NCBI GenBank assembly: GCA_049514215.1
Contig: JBEKVI010000018.1
Span: forward strand, 39,187 to 103,186
Reading direction: 5' to 3'
Origin: BOG-994 sp049514215
GTDB lineage: Bacteria > Pseudomonadota > Gammaproteobacteria > Burkholderiales > Burkholderiaceae_D
Length of the DNA: 64,000 bases
Numbering within the stretch: position 1 is the stretch's first letter; every line of letters begins with the position of its first letter. The notes beneath the pieces were generated by a model, which made no database searches, was not told where the DNA came from, and saw only the letters and a program-made list of their open reading frames with translations. Below are positions 54,746 through 63,932 of this stretch, piece by piece. A program made the position numbers and the translations under genes.

Positions 54746-55636
54746 TTACGACGCTGGCTCGAGCGATACCCGCAGCATGGGCATTTCATGCAGGACCAAA
54801 CCGGCCAGAACCACCAATCCTCCTAAGAGCGTGGCCGAGGAGGGTACCTCGTTGGCGCCGATCCAGGCCCACAGCACGCCAAATACAATTTCGAGTAGAT
54901 CCAGTAGCGAAGCTTCTGGAGCCGACAAGTGCGGCATGGCGCGCACCATGAGAATGCAAGGGACACCCAGCTGAACGACTCCAAGAAATGCCAAGAGCCC
55001 AATGTCGTGCGGGCTCGTGTGCGAAGTCAGCACGAACGGCGCGGTCAAGAGAATCGACAGCGCACATCCGATCAGAAGTGCCGGGACAAACTCCACTCCA
55101 TCGGCCTTTTTCATGAGGACTAGATTCAGCGCCGAGGCCAGAGGCACGCCGAGGGCGATCCACACGCCTGACATGCGCCCGGGGTCAAAATCGTGCGCGA
55201 ACATCGCAATCAGCCCCACGCTGGCCAAACCGATCGCCCACTTCGTGCGCCTCTCGATGGACGTCCCCAGAGCCACCGCGGCCAAGACGGCCGTCATCAA
55301 GGGGGCCAAGCTGTAGACCACGAGCGTGTTGGCCACCGTGGTCCTCGCGAGCGCGAACATAAAACAGCAGAACATGGTGCACCAAAGCGCCCCTGATGCG
55401 ACCGTCCAACGATTGATCGCACTCAGTTGGGCCCCACGCCGCGTCCCGGGCCAGGCCAGGTAAAGAGCAATGCTCAAGGCGGCGAACAGGCTTCGCCAGA
55501 GGGTGATGGAGGGGCCGTTGGCGTCGTCCAAGTGCCGCGTGACGACTCCAGCTAGACTCCACATCAGCGTGACCAGGACCATCACGCCCACGGCACGTGC
55601 GTGCAGTCGCGGACCGCAAACTGCCGTGACCGCCAT
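54746..55636 (-). CDS. EamA/DMT-family transporter
   Basis: 296 residues with about ten hydrophobic segments in two EamA repeats, the first starting near LVTLMWSLAGVVTRHL and the second near LASALNLVLMKKADG. These export small metabolites such as amino acids; the substrate is unknown. It starts 7 bases after the typA stop with TGGAG upstream, so the two are probably co-transcribed. Confidence 0.88.
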   Translation of the reverse strand: MAVTAVCGPRLHARAVGVMVLVTLMWSLAGVVTRHLDDANGPSITLWRSLFAALSIALYLAWPGTRRGAQLSAINRWTVASGALWCTMFCCFMFALARTTVANTLVVYSLAPLMTAVLAAVALGTSIERRTKWAIGLASVGLIAMFAHDFDPGRMSGVWIALGVPLASALNLVLMKKADGVEFVPALLIGCALSILLTAPFVLTSHTSPHDIGLLAFLGVVQLGVPCILMVRAMPHLSAPEASLLDLLEIVFGVLWAWIGANEVPSSATLLGGLVVLAGLVLHEMPMLRVSLEPAS

Positions 55637-55643
55637 GCTCCAG

Positions 55644-57464
55644 TCAGGCCGCTTCGCGCATGGCGCGTTTGCGCTCGTGTTCCTTCAGATGCCGTTTGCG
55701 CAGACGGATGCTTTGCGGAGTGATTTCGACCAGTTCGTCATCGGCAATGAACTCGACGGCGTATTCCAGCGTAATCTGGATGGGCGGGACAAGCCTGACC
55801 GCTTCGTCGGTACCCGAAGCACGGACGTTCGTGAGCTGCTTGCCCTTGATCGGATTGACCACGAGGTCATTGTCACGGCTGTGGATGCCGATGATCATCC
55901 CTTCGTAGACGGGGTCGCCCGGGACTGTGAACATGCGGCCGCGATCCTGCAGCTTCCAGAGTGCGTAGGCCACGGCTTCCCCGTCGTCCTGGCTGATCAG
56001 AACCCCGTTGCGTCGTTCGGCCATCTCGCCCCCTTTGATGGGGCCGTATTCGTCAAAGATGTGATTGAGCAATCCCGTGCCACGAGTCAGGGTCATGAAC
56101 TCGCCCTGAAATCCGATCAGGCCACGCGCGGGAATGCGGTACTCGAGCCTTACCCGACCTTTGCCATCGGGCTGCATATCGACGAGGTCGCCCCGGCGCC
56201 GTCCGAGCTCCTCCATCACGCCGCCCTGGTGCGCTTCCTCCAGATCGACGGTAAGAAATTCGAACGGCTCGAGCTTTTCGCCATCGACTTCCTTGAGGAC
56301 GACGCGCGGACGTGAGACCGCGAGTTCGTAGCCTTCGCGCCGCATATTCTCAAGAAGAATCGTCAGGTGTAATTCCCCGCGCCCCGAGACTTCAAAGACG
56401 GTCTCGTCTCCCGTCTCGACTACGCGCAGCGCGACGTTGGACTTCAACTCGCGCATCAAGCGATCCCGGATTTGCCGGCTCGTCACAAACTTTCCCTCAC
56501 GGCCTGCCAGGGGCGAGGTGTTGACGCAGAAGTTCATGGTCAATGTGGGCTCATCGACGCGCAAAAGCGGCAGGGCATCGGGCTGATCGGGGGCGCACAA
56601 GGTCGATCCGATGCTGATCTCGTCAATACCGTTGACGAGAACGATATCCCCGGCCTCGGCCACTTCGGCCACTTCGCGATCGAGGCCCCGGAAGGTCAGC
56701 ACCTGGTTGATACGAGCCTTAATCGGAATCGCATCCGGTCCGTGGAGCACGACCACGTCCTGCAGGGGGCGGACTCTCCCCCGCGAAATGCGACCAATCC
56801 CGATCTTGCCGACGTAGCTCGAATAGTCCAGCGAGGAGATCTGCAGCTGCAGTGGCCCCTCCGAATTGTCCTGACGCACGGGAACGTGCCGGATGATCGC
56901 CTCGAACAGCGCACGCATATCGGTGCCGGTACTCGTCGCCTCGAGCATCGCGTAGCCATTGAGCGCTGACGCATAGACGACGGGGAAGTCAAGCTGCTCC
57001 TCAGTGGCGCCGAGCTTGTCGAATAGATCAAAAGTCGCATTGATCACATAATCCAAGCGCGCGCCAGGACGGTCCACTTTGTTGATCACCACAATCGGTT
57101 TGAGCCCCTGCGCGAGCGCCTTGCGGGTGACAAAGCGGGTCTGCGGCATCGGTCCTTCGACCGCATCGACGAGCAGCAACACGCCATCGACCATCGAAAG
57201 CACTCGTTCCACCTCGCCGCCGAAATCGGCGTGACCTGGGGTGTCAACGATGTTGATGTGCGTACCTTCGTATTCGACGGCGCAGTTCTTCGCCAGAATC
57301 GTGATCCCGCGTTCCTTTTCCAGGTCGTTGCTATCCATCACCCGCTCGGCGATATGCTGGTTCTCGCGAAAGGTTCCCGACTGCCGAAGCAGTTGGTCGA
57401 CCAGCGTGGTTTTGCCATGATCGACGTGCGCGATGATGGCGATGTTGCGAAGGGCGCGGCTCAT
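55644..57464 (-). CDS. typA: Ribosome-associated GTPase TypA/BipA
   Basis: 606 residues. G1 AHVDHGKTTLVDQLL, switch II DTPGHADFGGEVERVLSMVD and G4 NKVDRPGARLD are present. The C-terminal BipA domain includes RIPARGLIGFQGEFMTLTRG and YALWKLQDRGRMFTVPG. It helps ribosome assembly and stress or cold adaptation. A probable own promoter and a UUCG-capped hairpin lie upstream, and an EamA transporter follows. Confidence 0.97.
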   Translation of the reverse strand: MSRALRNIAIIAHVDHGKTTLVDQLLRQSGTFRENQHIAERVMDSNDLEKERGITILAKNCAVEYEGTHINIVDTPGHADFGGEVERVLSMVDGVLLLVDAVEGPMPQTRFVTRKALAQGLKPIVVINKVDRPGARLDYVINATFDLFDKLGATEEQLDFPVVYASALNGYAMLEATSTGTDMRALFEAIIRHVPVRQDNSEGPLQLQISSLDYSSYVGKIGIGRISRGRVRPLQDVVVLHGPDAIPIKARINQVLTFRGLDREVAEVAEAGDIVLVNGIDEISIGSTLCAPDQPDALPLLRVDEPTLTMNFCVNTSPLAGREGKFVTSRQIRDRLMRELKSNVALRVVETGDETVFEVSGRGELHLTILLENMRREGYELAVSRPRVVLKEVDGEKLEPFEFLTVDLEEAHQGGVMEELGRRRGDLVDMQPDGKGRVRLEYRIPARGLIGFQGEFMTLTRGTGLLNHIFDEYGPIKGGEMAERRNGVLISQDDGEAVAYALWKLQDRGRMFTVPGDPVYEGMIIGIHSRDNDLVVNPIKGKQLTNVRASGTDEAVRLVPPIQITLEYAVEFIADDELVEITPQSIRLRKRHLKEHERKRAMREAA

Positions 57465-57501
57465 GCGTGGCTCGCTTAAGAGTGGACGGAGAAGGATTGC
57501 G

Positions 57502-57517
57502 ACCGCCCGAAGGCGGT
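57502..57517 (-). other. UUCG tetraloop hairpin in the typA 5' leader
   Basis: On the minus strand ACCGCC-UUCG-GGCGGT, a 6-bp stem with the extra-stable UUCG loop, about 38 bases before the typA start. There is no T-run, so it is more likely a leader structure than a terminator. Confidence 0.4.
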
Positions 57518-57601
57518 GTTGCCGTTCGATTCGATTCGGTGCGCGCGAAAGCCTGGCGTTGCGCTAACAGAAAGCCGTGATCGAAATAAGGTTAACCTGA
57601 C

Positions 57602-57607
57602 ATTATA
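57602..57607 (-). promoter_or_regulatory. typA: Candidate -10 (TATAAT) for typA
   Basis: Perfect TATAAT on the minus strand in an AT-rich patch between truB and typA. It would give a leader of about 130 bases that includes the UUCG hairpin. No strong -35 is seen. Confidence 0.4.
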
Positions 57608-57660
57608 TCGGATTGATGAATATTCTGCAGATTTGTGTGCCTCTCGGACGCTTGCTCCAG

Positions 57661-58563
57661 CTAAGCCCGCGTCGCAAGAAGCCGCAATGGAGCAAGGATG
57701 CCCGGTCCTCGAAGCTGACCGACACCCAGAAATTGCCCGGTTTCATCCTCGTTGGTATAGACGCGGACCCTGCCCTCGCCCTCGGTGATGTCGACCTGGA
57801 TCACCTGACCTTGCGTAAAGCGCGTGGTTTCACCCGAACCGATCCTGACCGAGGGCAAGGACTGCACGAGGGCATCGACGGGCAGGAGTTTGGCCAAGCA
57901 CTGTGGCCCGTCGAGAGATTCCAATTCGAAAAGCGCCGTGGCATCGGCCAGACGCAAGTGTCCAACGCCCGTGCGACGGAGCGCTTGCAGGTGGGCCCCG
58001 CAACCCAAGGCTCGACCGATGTCCTCGGCCAGGGTGCGGATATACGTCCCCTTCGAGCAGCAAACCGCAATCTTCAGAACGTCTGCTTCGAACCCCTCGC
58101 AATGGAGTTCATGGATGGTGACTGGACGCGCTGCGCGCTCCAGAGTAATCCCGGCACGAGCATAGTGGTAGAGCGCACGGCCATCGCGCTTCAGAGCCGA
58201 ATACATGGGAGGCACCTGCTCGATCGGTCCGCGAAACTGGGCCAGCGTGACCTCGATTTGTTCCGCCCGCAGCCGCACCGGGCGGGTCTCGAGGACCTCT
58301 CCTTCGGCATCCCCCGTGGTCGTCGTAGAGCCAAGGCGAAGGCTCGCCGTGTAGCTTTTGTCCGCATCGAGAAGATCGGAGGCGAATTTGGTCGCCTCGC
58401 CCAAACACACCGGCAAGAGCCCGCTCGCTAAGGGATCTAAGGTACCCGTATGACCCCCCTTGGCTGCGCCCAGGGCGCGCTTGACGCGCGCAAGCGCGGC
58501 GTTCGAGGTTAGCCCAAGAGGTTTGTCGAGCAACAGGATGCCGTCCACCGGAGAGCTCTGCAT
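57661..58563 (-). CDS. truB: tRNA pseudouridine(55) synthase TruB
   Basis: 300 residues. Start VDGILLLDKPLGLTSNAALA, GGHTGTLDPLASGLLPVCLG with the catalytic Asp (about 43), and CSKGTYIRTLAEDIG are diagnostic. A C-terminal PUA-like segment is present. It modifies U55 in the T-loop of tRNAs. It follows rbfA with a 47-base gap. Confidence 0.97.
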   Translation of the reverse strand: MQSSPVDGILLLDKPLGLTSNAALARVKRALGAAKGGHTGTLDPLASGLLPVCLGEATKFASDLLDADKSYTASLRLGSTTTTGDAEGEVLETRPVRLRAEQIEVTLAQFRGPIEQVPPMYSALKRDGRALYHYARAGITLERAARPVTIHELHCEGFEADVLKIAVCCSKGTYIRTLAEDIGRALGCGAHLQALRRTGVGHLRLADATALFELESLDGPQCLAKLLPVDALVQSLPSVRIGSGETTRFTQGQVIQVDITEGEGRVRVYTNEDETGQFLGVGQLRGPGILAPLRLLATRA

Positions 58564-58610
58564 GAAGTGACTGGGACTCCTTGAAGGCCCAACGCCGACG
58601 ATCGATCGCG

Positions 58611-58982
58611 CTATTCCTTGGCGCGCTCGGAATTGGCCTCGTCGATGAGACGCGAGAGGCTGACCCCGCGTTGGACGGAGTCGTCATGCACGAAGTGCAA
58701 GCGAGGCACGGTATGAATGTGCAGCCGCTTAAAGAGCAGGCTGTGCAGCCATCCCGACTTGTCCTCAAGCGCCTGCTGGGCGCCTGCGGCATCTTCCAGA
58801 AGCGTTGTAAAAAAAACCTTGGCGTGCGCGTAGTCCGGCGAGATCTCCACTCCGGTCAGTGTCACCAGGGCGGCGCGCGGGTCGCGCACCTCCTTGGGAA
58901 TGAGTTCCGCCAGATCGCGACGGATCTGCTCTGCGATGCGCAATGCGCGGTTGACGGGAGCTTTGGAGTGGCGGGTGGTCAT
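58611..58982 (-). CDS. rbfA: Ribosome-binding factor A
   Basis: 123 residues, KH-like fold: NRALRIAEQIRRDLAELIPKE, VTLTGVEISPDYAHAKVFFT and a C-terminal PRLHFVHDDSVQRGVSLSRL. It assists 30S maturation. In most bacteria infB lies directly upstream; here a glycosyltransferase gene (59025-60782) is between them. Confidence 0.96.
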   Translation of the reverse strand: MTTRHSKAPVNRALRIAEQIRRDLAELIPKEVRDPRAALVTLTGVEISPDYAHAKVFFTTLLEDAAGAQQALEDKSGWLHSLLFKRLHIHTVPRLHFVHDDSVQRGVSLSRLIDEANSERAKE

Positions 58983-59024
58983 GGATCACGGTCTCGGATT
59001 GACGCGACAGTTTACACCGGCCTC

Positions 59025-60782
59025 TTAATTCGTTTCGCTCGCGCCGCCTAGGTTGACGTTGGCCAGAACGCGCGGTGCGCGCAGCGGGGCCACGAAGACA
59101 TGCACTTCAAGGGACCCCGGGTTGTAGCTCCTGACTTCGGTTTGCTTTAATCCCAGCGAGACCAGGAATTTCGCGATCCCGTTGCCTGGATCGTATACGT
59201 TGTTCTTGCGCGTGATGAAAAAGACCGTGTGGTGCCCCCGAACCGCCTTGCCGATCGCAGCCAGGTTCTGTCCCTGCACCGAGGGCGCGCATTTGCCCGA
59301 GGGATAGCGCGCGGTCATGCCCGGAGCGGGGAAATTCGCGGGCGCTCCCTGAAGAGGCACCGACCGATTGATGTCCTCGAACGCGTGTGTGAGCGGCAAC
59401 GCCAGTTCGTTGGCCGCAACGAGGACCACCACGTCGCCCTTGGACTTCAGCGAGAGCTTGCTTCCCTCGGAAACCTCCGCCGCGATGCGGTCCCACGGCT
59501 CCTTGCCCTGATAGTTGGCAAACCACAGCCCCAAGGCAGTCACATGAGCAAGCACGGCCACAGCGAGGGTCGCATAGCGAAGCCATGGCGCGCGAATCAG
59601 CATGACCGCGGCTGCCGTGACGATGACCACGGCCGGAACGATGCCAATCAGGGCACGGGCGATGAAGATCGGCTTGATGGTCATGCTCACGCCATAGTTC
59701 AGCGCCACCGGAATCGCGATCAGGAACCCCAGAAGGATCGCCTGCCGCCAGGCGCCTTTGCGCCACATGAGGATCAGGCCGCCCCCGAGCGCCGCGATGG
59801 CCCACCAGACCGCGTCGAACGCATTTAGGCTCACCACCAGGCGCATTTCGTTGGCAAAGCGCCAGCCCTCGGGTTTGGGAATCCAGAAATCCGACTCGAC
59901 GCCGCGGGCCTGTTCGAGCAAGGTCGGTATGTAGGGGAGCCACAAGAGCACGATGAGCCCGATGGCGATCACGAGGGGACGCATCAGATGGCGCGAGCGG
60001 GCGTCGAGCGCGAGCAGCAACACAAACGCCGCACCCAAGGCCGCGATGATCAGAATCGAGGTGTTGTTCGTCCACAGGACGACAATCCCTCCTGCAACGA
60101 GCGACAGCCATCCCGCAATGCTGGGATCTTCGTGCACGCCAAACAGGCGCCGGGCCCAGACAAAGCGGTTGGCCGTAATCGCCCGAGCCTGTGGCGCCGA
60201 CGAGATCGGCGCTCCCGAGGACCGCAGGCGAGCCACGCGAGCGATCCGAAGAGCGCCAAAGGCGATCAGGGACGCTCCAAAGCAAAACAGCGTATAGGGC
60301 CTTGCCTCGTGCCCGAATTCGACCTGAAAGGGGGTCAGCGCGAAGAAGAGTCCGGCCACCCATCCGACGCGACGGTCGATCTCGCGACCGGCAAAAATGA
60401 CGGAGATGGTCGTTGCCACCCCCAAGAGGGCGGACAGCGACCGCAAGGCGAAGGTCCCATCGCCTAGCGTCTCAGTCCAGGCCTTAAGGAGGACGAAGTA
60501 GAGGGGCGGATGGGGATCACACTGGGGAACGAGGCTCCACAAATCTGCGAGGGACTGGTGCGCGTCCCACCATGAGTATCCTTCGTCCAACCACAACGGC
60601 TGGCCTGCCAGATCGAAGAATCGCAAGCCGGCGGCAAGCGCGACAACCAGGAGCGGCAGAATCCAGTCGCGGCGCAAGGGGCTGGCGAGCTCTCCACCTG
60701 ACGACATGAGGCCAGACCCACCCGCTCGGGTCTTGCTCGCACCTTCGCGAGAGGCTTCATTTGCATCCTTTTGCCCTGCCAT
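59025..60782 (-). CDS. GT39-like (ArnT/PMT-type) membrane glycosyltransferase
   Basis: 585 residues from ATG 60782, which has AGGG 8 bases upstream (GTG 60803 is the alternative). About ten or more membrane helices are present. The first loop carries the acidic motif PLWLDEGYSWWDAH (about residue 60), as in GT-C enzymes that use polyprenyl-phosphate sugars. The next loop has CDPHPPLYFVLLKAW, also typical. A periplasmic C-terminal domain of about 150 residues follows the last helix. Sugar donor and acceptor are unknown; lipid A, glycan or protein glycosylation are possible. The position between infB and rbfA is unusual. Confidence 0.85.
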   Translation of the reverse strand: MAGQKDANEASREGASKTRAGGSGLMSSGGELASPLRRDWILPLLVVALAAGLRFFDLAGQPLWLDEGYSWWDAHQSLADLWSLVPQCDPHPPLYFVLLKAWTETLGDGTFALRSLSALLGVATTISVIFAGREIDRRVGWVAGLFFALTPFQVEFGHEARPYTLFCFGASLIAFGALRIARVARLRSSGAPISSAPQARAITANRFVWARRLFGVHEDPSIAGWLSLVAGGIVVLWTNNTSILIIAALGAAFVLLLALDARSRHLMRPLVIAIGLIVLLWLPYIPTLLEQARGVESDFWIPKPEGWRFANEMRLVVSLNAFDAVWWAIAALGGGLILMWRKGAWRQAILLGFLIAIPVALNYGVSMTIKPIFIARALIGIVPAVVIVTAAAVMLIRAPWLRYATLAVAVLAHVTALGLWFANYQGKEPWDRIAAEVSEGSKLSLKSKGDVVVLVAANELALPLTHAFEDINRSVPLQGAPANFPAPGMTARYPSGKCAPSVQGQNLAAIGKAVRGHHTVFFITRKNNVYDPGNGIAKFLVSLGLKQTEVRSYNPGSLEVHVFVAPLRAPRVLANVNLGGASETN

Positions 60783-61142
60783 GAGCCAACCCTGTACTTT
60801 CACGGTTTCAAGAGGCCGTCATGTTCTTCCGGACGGCGGCCTCCCCCTTAACGACCCACAGGGCGGTTTGGTTGAACGGAAAGTGGAAAAACTTCGATGG
60901 CCCGCTCGCGTAGCGACCGTATAGGCAAGAGGACACCGGCCTTCTTTGGGTGGCGCAGGGAGCCTCCCCAAGCGGGCACCTCGGTGTTTGCCCTAGGAAG
61001 ATGCGGCCGCGTCGCCTAGGAAGCGTCGGCGCTTGGACCCGAGGGTGGGTGGCCCCTGGTGCTCTCCGGAGAGGTCGAAGTGAAACTCGGGCGGACCTAG
61101 TGGCCGCGCCCGAGCCGGCAAGGAAGCGGCGCTTTTCGCCGC
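60783..61142. other. Interval between infB and the inserted glycosyltransferase
   Basis: 360 bases, very GC-rich, no credible gene. It contains a hairpin directly after the infB stop, a 12-base palindrome CTCTCCGGAGAG at 61062-61073, and a 9-base direct repeat CCTAGGAAG at 60992 and 61015. It probably holds a promoter for the glycosyltransferase and downstream rbfA-truB, but none is clear. Confidence 0.4.
61126..61142 (-). terminator. Hairpin directly after infB
   Basis: 6-bp all-GC stem GCGGCG/CGCCGC with a 5-base loop, starting at the base after the infB stop and followed on the minus strand by TTCCTT. It is a weak intrinsic terminator that could separate infB from the genes beyond. Confidence 0.4.
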
Positions 61143-63932
61143 CTACAGGGTTCTTGCGACTTCTTGGACCTCGAAGACTTCGAGCTGGTCGCCTTCTTTG
61201 ATGTCGTCGTAGTTCTTCAGCGAGAGCCCGCACTCGAATCCCGCCTTGACCTCTTTGACGTCATCCTTGAAGCGTTTTAACGAGTCGAGTTCTCCGGTCC
61301 AGGTCACGACGTTATCGCGCAAGAGCCTCGCCATCGCCCCACGCTTGACGGTGCCTTCCAGCACCATGCACCCGGCCACGGCCCCGACCTTGGGAATGCG
61401 GAACACCTGCCGGATCTCGACCAGCCCGATCTGCTGCTCGCGTTTCTCAGGCGAGAGCATCCCTGACATTGCGGCTTTAACCTCGTCGACGGCGTCGTAG
61501 ATGATGTTGTAGTAGCGGATATCTACGCCGTTGCCTTCGGCCAGCTTGCGCGCCGATTGGTCAGCCCGAACGTTAAAGCCGATCACGACCGCCTTTGAAG
61601 CGATCGCCAAATTGATGTCCGATTCCGTGATCCCGCCCACGGCCGCGTGGACGACCTGGACCTTCACTTCGCTTGTCGAGAGCTTGTTCATGGCATGCAC
61701 GATCGCTTCCTGTGAACCCTGAACGTCGGCCTTGATGATGAGCGGAAGCGACTTCACCTCGCCCTCGCCCATCTGCTCGAACATGTTCTCCAGCTTGGCC
61801 GCCTGCTGCTTGGCCAACTTCACGTCGCGGAACTTACCTTGCCTAAAGAGCGCGATCTCGCGGGCCTTGCGTTCGTCCCCGAGAACGATGACCTCTTCGC
61901 CGGCCGGAGGAACTTCGGTCAAGCCCTGGATCTCGACCGGGATCGATGGACCAGCCTCCTGAACGGACTTGCCGGACTCGTCGAGCATCGCCCGAACGCG
62001 TCCAAACGAGGATCCCGCCAAAACGATGTCACCACGCTTCAGAGTCCCCGACTGAACCAGGATCGTGGCAACCGGGCCCCGTCCCTTGTCAAGCTTGGCC
62101 TCGATGACGATACCCTTGGCCGGTGCGTCTTTGGGCGCGGTCAGTTCCAAAACCTCGGCCTGCAGGAGGACGTTTTCCAGAAGGGAATCGATCCCTTCCC
62201 CGGTTTTGGCGGACACGTTCACAAACGGCGATTCGCCGCCGTACTCCTCCGGGACCACGCCTTCGGTGACCAACTCCTGCTTGACGCGCTCGACATTGGC
62301 CTCGGGTTTGTCGATCTTGTTGACCGCCACGACGATCGGTACCCCCGCTGCCTTGGCGTGCGCGATGGCCTCCTTGGTCTGAGGCATCACACCGTCATCG
62401 GCGGCAACCACCAACACGACGATGTCCGTTGCCTTCGCCCCGCGGGCGCGCATCGCGGTGAAGGCCTCGTGGCCCGGGGTGTCGAGGAAGGTCACCACGC
62501 CGCGCGGAGTCTCGACGTGGTAGGCACCGATATGCTGCGTTATTCCGCCGGCCTCGCCGCTGGCTACGCGCGTGCGTCGGATGTAGTCCAGTAGCGAGGT
62601 CTTTCCATGGTCAACGTGTCCCATCACGGTAACAACCGGTGCGCGCGGCTCGGCCACGGCGTCGTGATGCTCCTCGGACTCGGTGAGCAGCGCTTCCGGA
62701 TCGTCCAGTTTTGCCGCGACGGCGCGATGGCCCATCTCCTCGACCATGATCATGGCCGTCTCTTGATCGAGGACCTGATTGATCGTGACCATCTGTCCAA
62801 GCTTCATGAGCTGCTTGATGACCTCGGACGCCTTGACCGACATCTTATGGGCAAGATCGGCCACGGTAATCGTTTCGGGAACGTGCACCTCGCGCACGAT
62901 CGGCTCCGAAGGGGCTTGGAAGGTTGCGCCGCCGGTGTCGTCGGCGTGTTTGTGCCGACCACCGCCTTTGGGCCCGCGCCATCCGCTGCTAAAGGTATCT
63001 CCACGCGTCTTGATAGTGCGTTTCTTGGCGGCATCGTCCTGCCAGGTCGAAGAAAGCGCGGCCGATTTGACCTGCTTTTTCTCCTTCTTTTCGTCCTTCT
63101 TGGGCTCGCCGGTCGCGGGCTTGGCGAGCGGCTTATGCAATGTTCCTTCGATGGCGGCGGCACCGGGAGCGCCGGGTACCCCGGCGACGGCCACGACCGG
63201 CGCTGGAGCAGGGGCGGGAGCCGGCGCCTTGGCGCGCTTGGACGCCATGAGCTTGTTGATGCCGGCCACCTCGTCTTCCACAGCGCGTCTGGCCCGATCG
63301 CGAACGTCCGCCTCCTCGCGCGCACGCTTGTCCGCCTCCTGTGCGGCTCTGCGTGCTTCCAGCGCTTCGTCGGGGGTCGTAGCCGCAGCCGTTCTCTTGG
63401 CGAGTTCCTTGGCTTCCGCCCGCACGCGTTCCTCGGCGGCGAGCCGTTCGCGTTCCAGTCGATCCTGCTTTTCTTTGGCTTCAGCGGCCTGACGGGCAAT
63501 GAGTTCGGCCTGGCGGCGCGCTTCAGCCTCCCGGATCCGGCGCTGTTCTTCGTCGACCACGCTGGGTGCGGGGGCGGCAGTGACCACGGGCTCCGGAGGC
63601 GCCACGGGTGCGGGAGCCGCCTCGACGGCATCGTCGCGCTTGACGAAAACACGCTTCTTGCGCACCTCAACCTGGATCGTGCGGGCCTTGCCGCTGCCGT
63701 CGGCCTGCTTGATTTCGGAGGTCTGCTTCCTGGTCAGAGTGATCTTTTTCTTCTCGACTTCCTGTGCGCCGTGCGCGCGCCTTAGCGCGTCGAGGAGCTG
63801 CGCCTTGTCGGTCTCAGACAAGGCGTCCTCGGCGTTGCTCTTGTCAACACCCGCTGCCCGGAGTTGTTCGAGCAGTACGCTCGCTGGTACTTTCAGTTCC
63901 GCAGCAAATTGGGCAACATTGTTGCTCGCCAT
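61143..63932 (-). CDS. infB: Translation initiation factor IF-2
   Basis: 929 residues. The N-terminal IF2_N module (NVAQFAAELKVPASVLLEQL) comes first, then a long charged Ala/Lys/Glu- and Pro-rich linker (about 75-330) and a second IF2_N-like unit (TVADLAHKMSVKASEVIKQL). The GTPase domain follows with GHVDHGKTSLLDYIR, DTPGHEAF and NKIDKPEAN, then domains II-IV ending VFEVQEVARTL. It places initiator tRNA on the 30S subunit. nusA would be expected beyond the right edge of the window; it is not in the last 68 bases. Confidence 0.98.
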   Translation of the reverse strand: MASNNVAQFAAELKVPASVLLEQLRAAGVDKSNAEDALSETDKAQLLDALRRAHGAQEVEKKKITLTRKQTSEIKQADGSGKARTIQVEVRKKRVFVKRDDAVEAAPAPVAPPEPVVTAAPAPSVVDEEQRRIREAEARRQAELIARQAAEAKEKQDRLERERLAAEERVRAEAKELAKRTAAATTPDEALEARRAAQEADKRAREEADVRDRARRAVEDEVAGINKLMASKRAKAPAPAPAPAPVVAVAGVPGAPGAAAIEGTLHKPLAKPATGEPKKDEKKEKKQVKSAALSSTWQDDAAKKRTIKTRGDTFSSGWRGPKGGGRHKHADDTGGATFQAPSEPIVREVHVPETITVADLAHKMSVKASEVIKQLMKLGQMVTINQVLDQETAMIMVEEMGHRAVAAKLDDPEALLTESEEHHDAVAEPRAPVVTVMGHVDHGKTSLLDYIRRTRVASGEAGGITQHIGAYHVETPRGVVTFLDTPGHEAFTAMRARGAKATDIVVLVVAADDGVMPQTKEAIAHAKAAGVPIVVAVNKIDKPEANVERVKQELVTEGVVPEEYGGESPFVNVSAKTGEGIDSLLENVLLQAEVLELTAPKDAPAKGIVIEAKLDKGRGPVATILVQSGTLKRGDIVLAGSSFGRVRAMLDESGKSVQEAGPSIPVEIQGLTEVPPAGEEVIVLGDERKAREIALFRQGKFRDVKLAKQQAAKLENMFEQMGEGEVKSLPLIIKADVQGSQEAIVHAMNKLSTSEVKVQVVHAAVGGITESDINLAIASKAVVIGFNVRADQSARKLAEGNGVDIRYYNIIYDAVDEVKAAMSGMLSPEKREQQIGLVEIRQVFRIPKVGAVAGCMVLEGTVKRGAMARLLRDNVVTWTGELDSLKRFKDDVKEVKAGFECGLSLKNYDDIKEGDQLEVFEVQEVARTL

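Noticed and set aside
62607..63785. 392-residue plus-strand open frame opposite infB
   Set aside because: Shadow of the IF-2 N-terminal linker; the infB frame is certain.
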